From: an uncultured Granulicatella sp.
GTDB taxonomy: Bacteria; Bacillota; Bacilli; Lactobacillales; Aerococcaceae
DNA length: 7,826 nucleotides
Reading direction: 5' to 3'
Assembly (NCBI GenBank): GCA_938017885.1
Contig: CALIJD010000179.1
Location: 1 to 7,826 of the forward strand
A program made the translations under genes and the position numbers. Position 1 is the first letter of the stretch. Each line of letters opens with the position of its first letter. Of this stretch, positions 5,152 to 7,826 are shown in pieces. The notes below the pieces were generated by a model. It worked only from the letters and a program-made list of their open reading frames with translations, was not told the DNA's origin and did no database searches.

Positions 5152-5179
5152 AATATACCATAAATCTCTTTAATGTCAA
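5152..5179 (-). promoter_or_regulatory. Strong promoter of the antitoxin RNA
   Basis: The minus strand has a perfect TTGACA (5179-5174), a 16-nt spacer ending in TGG, and TATATT (5157-5152) with an extended -10. It is clearly closer to consensus than the toxin promoter, as expected for an unstable antitoxin RNA that must be made in excess. The predicted start is G5145. Confidence 0.85.
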
Positions 5180-5231
5180 GATAAGCTGCATTCAAGGTAA
5201 AAGCAAGCCTTCGGTTATCTTGTCTTTTTTT
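5177..5231 (+). terminator. Second hairpin with T run past the toxin locus
   Basis: CAAGATAA (5177-5184) and TTATCTTG (5215-5222) are perfect 8-bp arms, with inner AAGG/CCTT pairing (5194-5197 with 5208-5211), followed on plus by seven T (5225-5231). It could catch toxin transcripts that pass the first terminator. On minus no T run follows it, so it is a poor end for the operon arriving from the right. Its left arm overlaps the antitoxin -35 box. Confidence 0.45.
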
Positions 5232-5234
5232 GTA

Positions 5235-6410
5235 CTATTTTTGAACCGACACAACTTCGAGCTCGCCTTTTTCGTCCTGAAGGACGCGGAACATAATCTC
5301 ATCGCCTTCTTTTTGCCCGTCAGGATGCTTGGAGTCCATCAAAAGCGTGCCAAAGCACTGGTTGCCTTCCACGCGTGAAATGCGCACCCACAAGCGTTCG
5401 GGTTGCTTCGTTTTGTCTTCGTAGTAGACCGCTACACCAAAGTCATCGGGATGTTCGCGACGGCGGAATTGGTCGAGGCCTTGGAAGGTTCGTGTCTCTT
5501 CTTTTTCCTTGCTCTTTGTGTCATACACTTCCGCAATGACGCGTCTTGCACGGTCGACAATATACGAATCGACTTCAATCCATTTCATCAAACAGAATTC
5601 GCAGTCATCAAGGTTCGCAAGACGAATTAGGTACATCGTCTCTTCGGGAATGAGGCGCATGTCTAGCGTCGACTCCCCTTCTTTAGCGATCCATAGCGGT
5701 TGGAACGACACGCCAGCCTCTTCGTCGATATATCCGTAGAGGACAAGCCCTGTGTCTCCAGCCTTGGCTACTTCTGGCATCACGTCTTCAATCAGCGATG
5801 CACAGCGAACGTAGACGAGTTGATGGTAGAAGCTACGGAAATAGGCATCTTTTACTTTTTGCATCTGAGACGCAATTGGGATTTCATTTGGGAAGAGTTC
5901 GCCTTTGATGTCCAGACCTGGCGCAAAACCGCATCGGTCAAGCCACTCAGGACTTGTCACATCTGGGATCGGTTCGGCGTGGGCCTTGGAGGCGAATCGC
6001 TCCCTGCTATCGGCCACGATGTCCACCGGCAGATCTAGCGTCACATGCTCCATCCATTTCCAACGATAATCGTCCGGCAAATGCAAGAGCAGAATCTGCG
6101 TCTTGCCTTCATGCTCGTAAATGTCCAGCACCTTAAAGTGACTGTCGCGGTTAGCCACATGTAGCCCCCAGTTGGTGCCGTGCTCCGCCTTCGACAGGTC
6201 AAAGAGATGGTTGGAGAGGATGCTGAAACGGTGCGTCGTCACCATGCCCCCAACGCGACTCGTCGCATCGGTAAAGGCTGCGTTACGGACAATCTGCCCC
6301 ACCTTGAACTTCGCCTCTTCTTCCGGCGTGAGGTTGATATCTCTAGCAAAGAGCTGCAATCCCGGCAGCATCTCATTCATTAATTGTTCGAGTTGTTGTA
6401 CTTCTGTCAT
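5235..6410 (-). CDS. Hypothetical cytoplasmic protein, possible DUF2314-like C-terminus
   Basis: This 391-residue soluble protein has no signal peptide or membrane helix. The N-terminal part contains TDATSRVGGMVTTHRFSILS (residues 47-66), then GLHVANRDSHFKVLDIYEH and LLLHLPDDYRWKWM, which look like a folded beta-rich domain. A middle part follows GFAPGLDIKGELFPNEIP. A Lys/Glu-rich linker (TKSKEKEETRT) leads to a C-terminal piece, ERLWVRISRVEGNQCFGTL followed by GDEIMFRV. This resembles the pattern of DUF2314 domains, which have a WVxV...G...GTL...GD.V.F layout; I make this match from memory and hold it weakly. No catalytic motif is evident. The start ATG 6410 has AGGAG 7 nt upstream. It lies 15 nt after the lipoprotein gene, so the two form an operon, and a linked role is likely but unknown. 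Confidence 0.8.
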   Translation of the reverse strand: MTEVQQLEQLMNEMLPGLQLFARDINLTPEEEAKFKVGQIVRNAAFTDATSRVGGMVTTHRFSILSNHLFDLSKAEHGTNWGLHVANRDSHFKVLDIYEHEGKTQILLLHLPDDYRWKWMEHVTLDLPVDIVADSRERFASKAHAEPIPDVTSPEWLDRCGFAPGLDIKGELFPNEIPIASQMQKVKDAYFRSFYHQLVYVRCASLIEDVMPEVAKAGDTGLVLYGYIDEEAGVSFQPLWIAKEGESTLDMRLIPEETMYLIRLANLDDCEFCLMKWIEVDSYIVDRARRVIAEVYDTKSKEKEETRTFQGLDQFRRREHPDDFGVAVYYEDKTKQPERLWVRISRVEGNQCFGTLLMDSKHPDGQKEGDEIMFRVLQDEKGELEVVSVQK

Positions 6411-6425
6411 TCTACTTCTCCTGTC

Positions 6426-7502
6426 TTACCACGTTGCGCGTGATAATGTGTCGCTATTGTACGGCTGGAGGTTCACGGTGCTCGACTTGATCGTTCCATC
6501 CGCGTTCTTCACCGTCTCTGGTGCTGTTTGCCCGATTAAAATCACTTTGCCATTGCCGACTTTGGCAAACACAATCACCGTCGTTCCGGATTCGGACACA
6601 TAGCACTCCACGATTTCATAAGGGACGTCGCCTTGTTTAAATGTAAGTTCTCCCCATGTGAACTTCGCCTTCATTCCAGCAACCGTCGCATATTGGAAGA
6701 GCTGGTCTGGAACAGCTAAATCATAGAACAACCTCTGCGTCGCTGGGCTCGTGCGCTCATAAACTTCGCCCTTCTTACGTGCGTAAATGGCCATCACATC
6801 CGCAATCGATGGGTTACTTTGGGGCGCTTTTGGTTTCCAAGTGACATTGTTGAGGAATCCTGCCCGGAGATCCGCATTCTCCACTTCTTCAAAGTTCGCA
6901 TCTTTCAGCGTATCTCGCGAGACAGAACGTGCCTGTAAGATAATCGGTTCATCCCCCTTGTAGCCAAAGAGATACGCCTGCTGGTTGGTAGTATCGATAT
7001 AAGCATCCACGATAAGAATCTGATAGTCATTCGACGTCACCTTCCCCATCATATTCCAAGAGGTAGCCTCGCCGTTCACCTTCGCCGCTGTTAAATCCAG
7101 CGCTTCTTGCAGCGGTTCGTAGTGCTGGCCTCTTCTTTGGTTCCATTCCTGCATAAATTCGGCAAATCCCGTTGAATTGTGCTGAACGAGCCGTTCCAAG
7201 TCCTTATAGTGCTTCTCGATCATGGCCTTGTCGCTAGGATGAGCGGAGATGAGCTTCTGGCTCTCCTCTTTTGCTGCTTGCAAGCCAGACTGGGCATCGG
7301 CATCCTTGGCCACTAGATTATACGCCAAGTGTAACTGTTCAAAATACGTCTCCTGCACTTCTTGCACCGTCGTCTCTGTCACGGTCGTTGCTTGAGCAGT
7401 CGTTGGTGCCTCGGTCGTCGTCACTGCTTCTTCAGGCTTTTTATTGCACGCCGCAAGCGCCAATACACATAGCGCTGAAGCTAGTAATCGTCTGCCTTTC
7501 AT
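6426..7502 (-). CDS. Predicted lipoprotein with Thr-rich linker, function unknown
   Basis: This 358-residue protein starts MKGRRLLASALCVLALAAC, a signal peptide with a lipobox (LAAC) and the lipidated Cys19, so it should be anchored on the outside of the membrane. Next is a low-complexity TTTEAPTTAQATTVTETT linker (about 29-46), then a helical stretch rich in charged residues (about 50-110) and beta-rich regions such as DYQILIVDAYIDTTNQQAYLFGYKG and a C-terminal part with ECYVSESGTTVIVFAKVGNGKVILIG. The FMQEWNQRRGQ to AYLFGY segment faintly recalls DUF4767 lipoproteins of Lactobacillales; this is a guess from memory. The start is ATG 7502 with GGAGGAG 6 nt upstream. An in-frame TTG at 7517 falls within the SD and was rejected. 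It is the first gene of a two-gene operon. Confidence 0.87.
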   Translation of the reverse strand: MKGRRLLASALCVLALAACNKKPEEAVTTTEAPTTAQATTVTETTVQEVQETYFEQLHLAYNLVAKDADAQSGLQAAKEESQKLISAHPSDKAMIEKHYKDLERLVQHNSTGFAEFMQEWNQRRGQHYEPLQEALDLTAAKVNGEATSWNMMGKVTSNDYQILIVDAYIDTTNQQAYLFGYKGDEPIILQARSVSRDTLKDANFEEVENADLRAGFLNNVTWKPKAPQSNPSIADVMAIYARKKGEVYERTSPATQRLFYDLAVPDQLFQYATVAGMKAKFTWGELTFKQGDVPYEIVECYVSESGTTVIVFAKVGNGKVILIGQTAPETVKNADGTIKSSTVNLQPYNSDTLSRATW

Positions 7503-7544
7503 CCTCTTCTCCTCCAATCATGAAAGCCTTCTCTATTCAAGATT

Positions 7545-7553
7545 ATTATAGCA
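7545..7553 (-). promoter_or_regulatory. Extended -10 promoter of the lipoprotein operon
   Basis: The minus strand reads TGCTATAAT, a perfect TATAAT with TGn, about 43 nt upstream of the ATG. The -35 region (GTATTT or CGTATT) is poor. The predicted transcript leader is about 36 nt and contains the strong SD. Confidence 0.65.
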
Positions 7554-7638
7554 TAGGTGGGAAAGAAAAATACGAAAATAATTATACTACTTCATTGATC
7601 TATTTAACTTTTAAACTATATCTGTAATACCAATTTAC

Positions 7639-7664
7639 AAAAAAGAGAGGATTTCCCCTCTCTT
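7639..7664 (-). terminator. Terminator of the right-edge gene
   Basis: On minus, AAGAGAGG, a 6-nt loop and CCTCTCTT form an 8-bp stem ending in six T (7644-7639). It begins 1 nt after the stop codon of the right-edge gene and separates it from the lipoprotein operon. Confidence 0.8.
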
Positions 7665-7665
7665 C

Positions 7666-7826
7666 TTATAATTCAAAATTTCTAGTTTGAATTATTTCTT
7701 TTATCTTTTTGGATAATTCTACTTTTAGACTAAGTCCTTTAAGCGTTCTTCCTTGTTTATCAAAATACTTTTGAGCTTTCACTTCGTCTATACTCTCTAC
7801 CAACTCATAAAACTGTACACTTTTAA
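7666..7826 (-). CDS. C-terminal 52 residues of an unknown protein (runs off the right edge)
   Basis: The minus strand is open from the window edge to a TAA at 7668-7666. The visible part is charged and probably helical: VQFYELVESIDEVKAQKYF, then DKQGRTLKGLSLKVELSKK, then IKEIIQTRNFEL at the end. No domain is recognised and no membrane segment is seen. Codon choice is AT-rich compared with the GC-richer lipoprotein operon, which may hint at a different origin, but the sample is small. The well-placed terminator directly after the stop supports a real gene end. Confidence 0.65.
   Translation of the reverse strand, partial: KSVQFYELVESIDEVKAQKYFDKQGRTLKGLSLKVELSKKIKEIIQTRNFEL

Noticed and set aside
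7503..7517. TTG 7517 as the lipoprotein start
   Set aside because: It falls inside the SD of ATG 7502, and the signal peptide is complete from 7502.
7271..7627. 118-residue plus-strand ORF
   Set aside because: Antisense to the lipoprotein gene and its promoter; Ser/Leu-rich composition comes from the opposite Thr/Glu/Lys codons.
1..7826. CRISPR arrays, tRNA, rRNA, riboswitches, prophage or integrase genes
   Set aside because: I looked on both strands and saw no regularly spaced repeats, no cloverleaf with a T-loop GTTC pattern in the right place, and no phage or transposase coding sequence.

Overview
The window looks like the chromosome of a Gram-positive Firmicute, most likely of the order Lactobacillales. 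The evidence is a LexA/DinR-type SOS box (GAAC-N4-GTTC), a Y-family polymerase paired with a YolD-like protein, a Fst/par-type toxin-antitoxin locus, purine-rich Shine-Dalgarno (SD) sequences and a lipoprotein with a classical lipobox. The coding regions have intermediate GC, while several intergenic stretches and the right edge are AT-rich. I cannot name the species.

Layout from left to right. (1) 1-234, minus: N-terminal part of an amidase-signature enzyme, with its own promoter. (2) 386-1084, minus: a RimJ/RimL-like GNAT acetyltransferase, with an extended -10 promoter and a GNRA-loop terminator. (3) 1168-2995, minus: an SOS-controlled operon of a 16-residue leader ORF, a UmuC/UvrX-like translesion polymerase and a YolD-like partner. 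Both junctions inside it are ATGA overlaps. The promoter has a perfect GAACATATGTTC box between -35 and -10, and the mRNA leader holds a strong hairpin. (4) 3229-4581, plus: a divergent MATE exporter whose near-consensus promoter puts the start codon at +1, so its mRNA is probably leaderless. (5) 4588-4845: a gene-free block with a ~186-bp imperfect inverted repeat (MITE-like or a structured RNA) and a strong terminator. (6) 4871-5179: a complete type I toxin-antitoxin locus of the pAD1 par/Fst type. It has a 31-residue membrane toxin on plus, a ~75-nt antitoxin RNA on minus, two direct repeats and a shared bidirectional terminator. This locus is too small for ordinary gene calling and is the most notable item. 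(7) 5235-7502, minus: a two-gene operon of a Thr-rich lipoprotein and a 391-residue cytoplasmic protein of unknown function. (8) 7666-7826, minus: the C-terminus of an AT-rich unknown gene with its terminator.

Functionally, the left half centres on the response to DNA damage and small-molecule export. The right half holds the toxin-antitoxin module. The lipoprotein operon runs in the same direction as the antitoxin RNA, with no clear minus-strand terminator between them, so read-through could add antitoxin sequence. That last point is inference.
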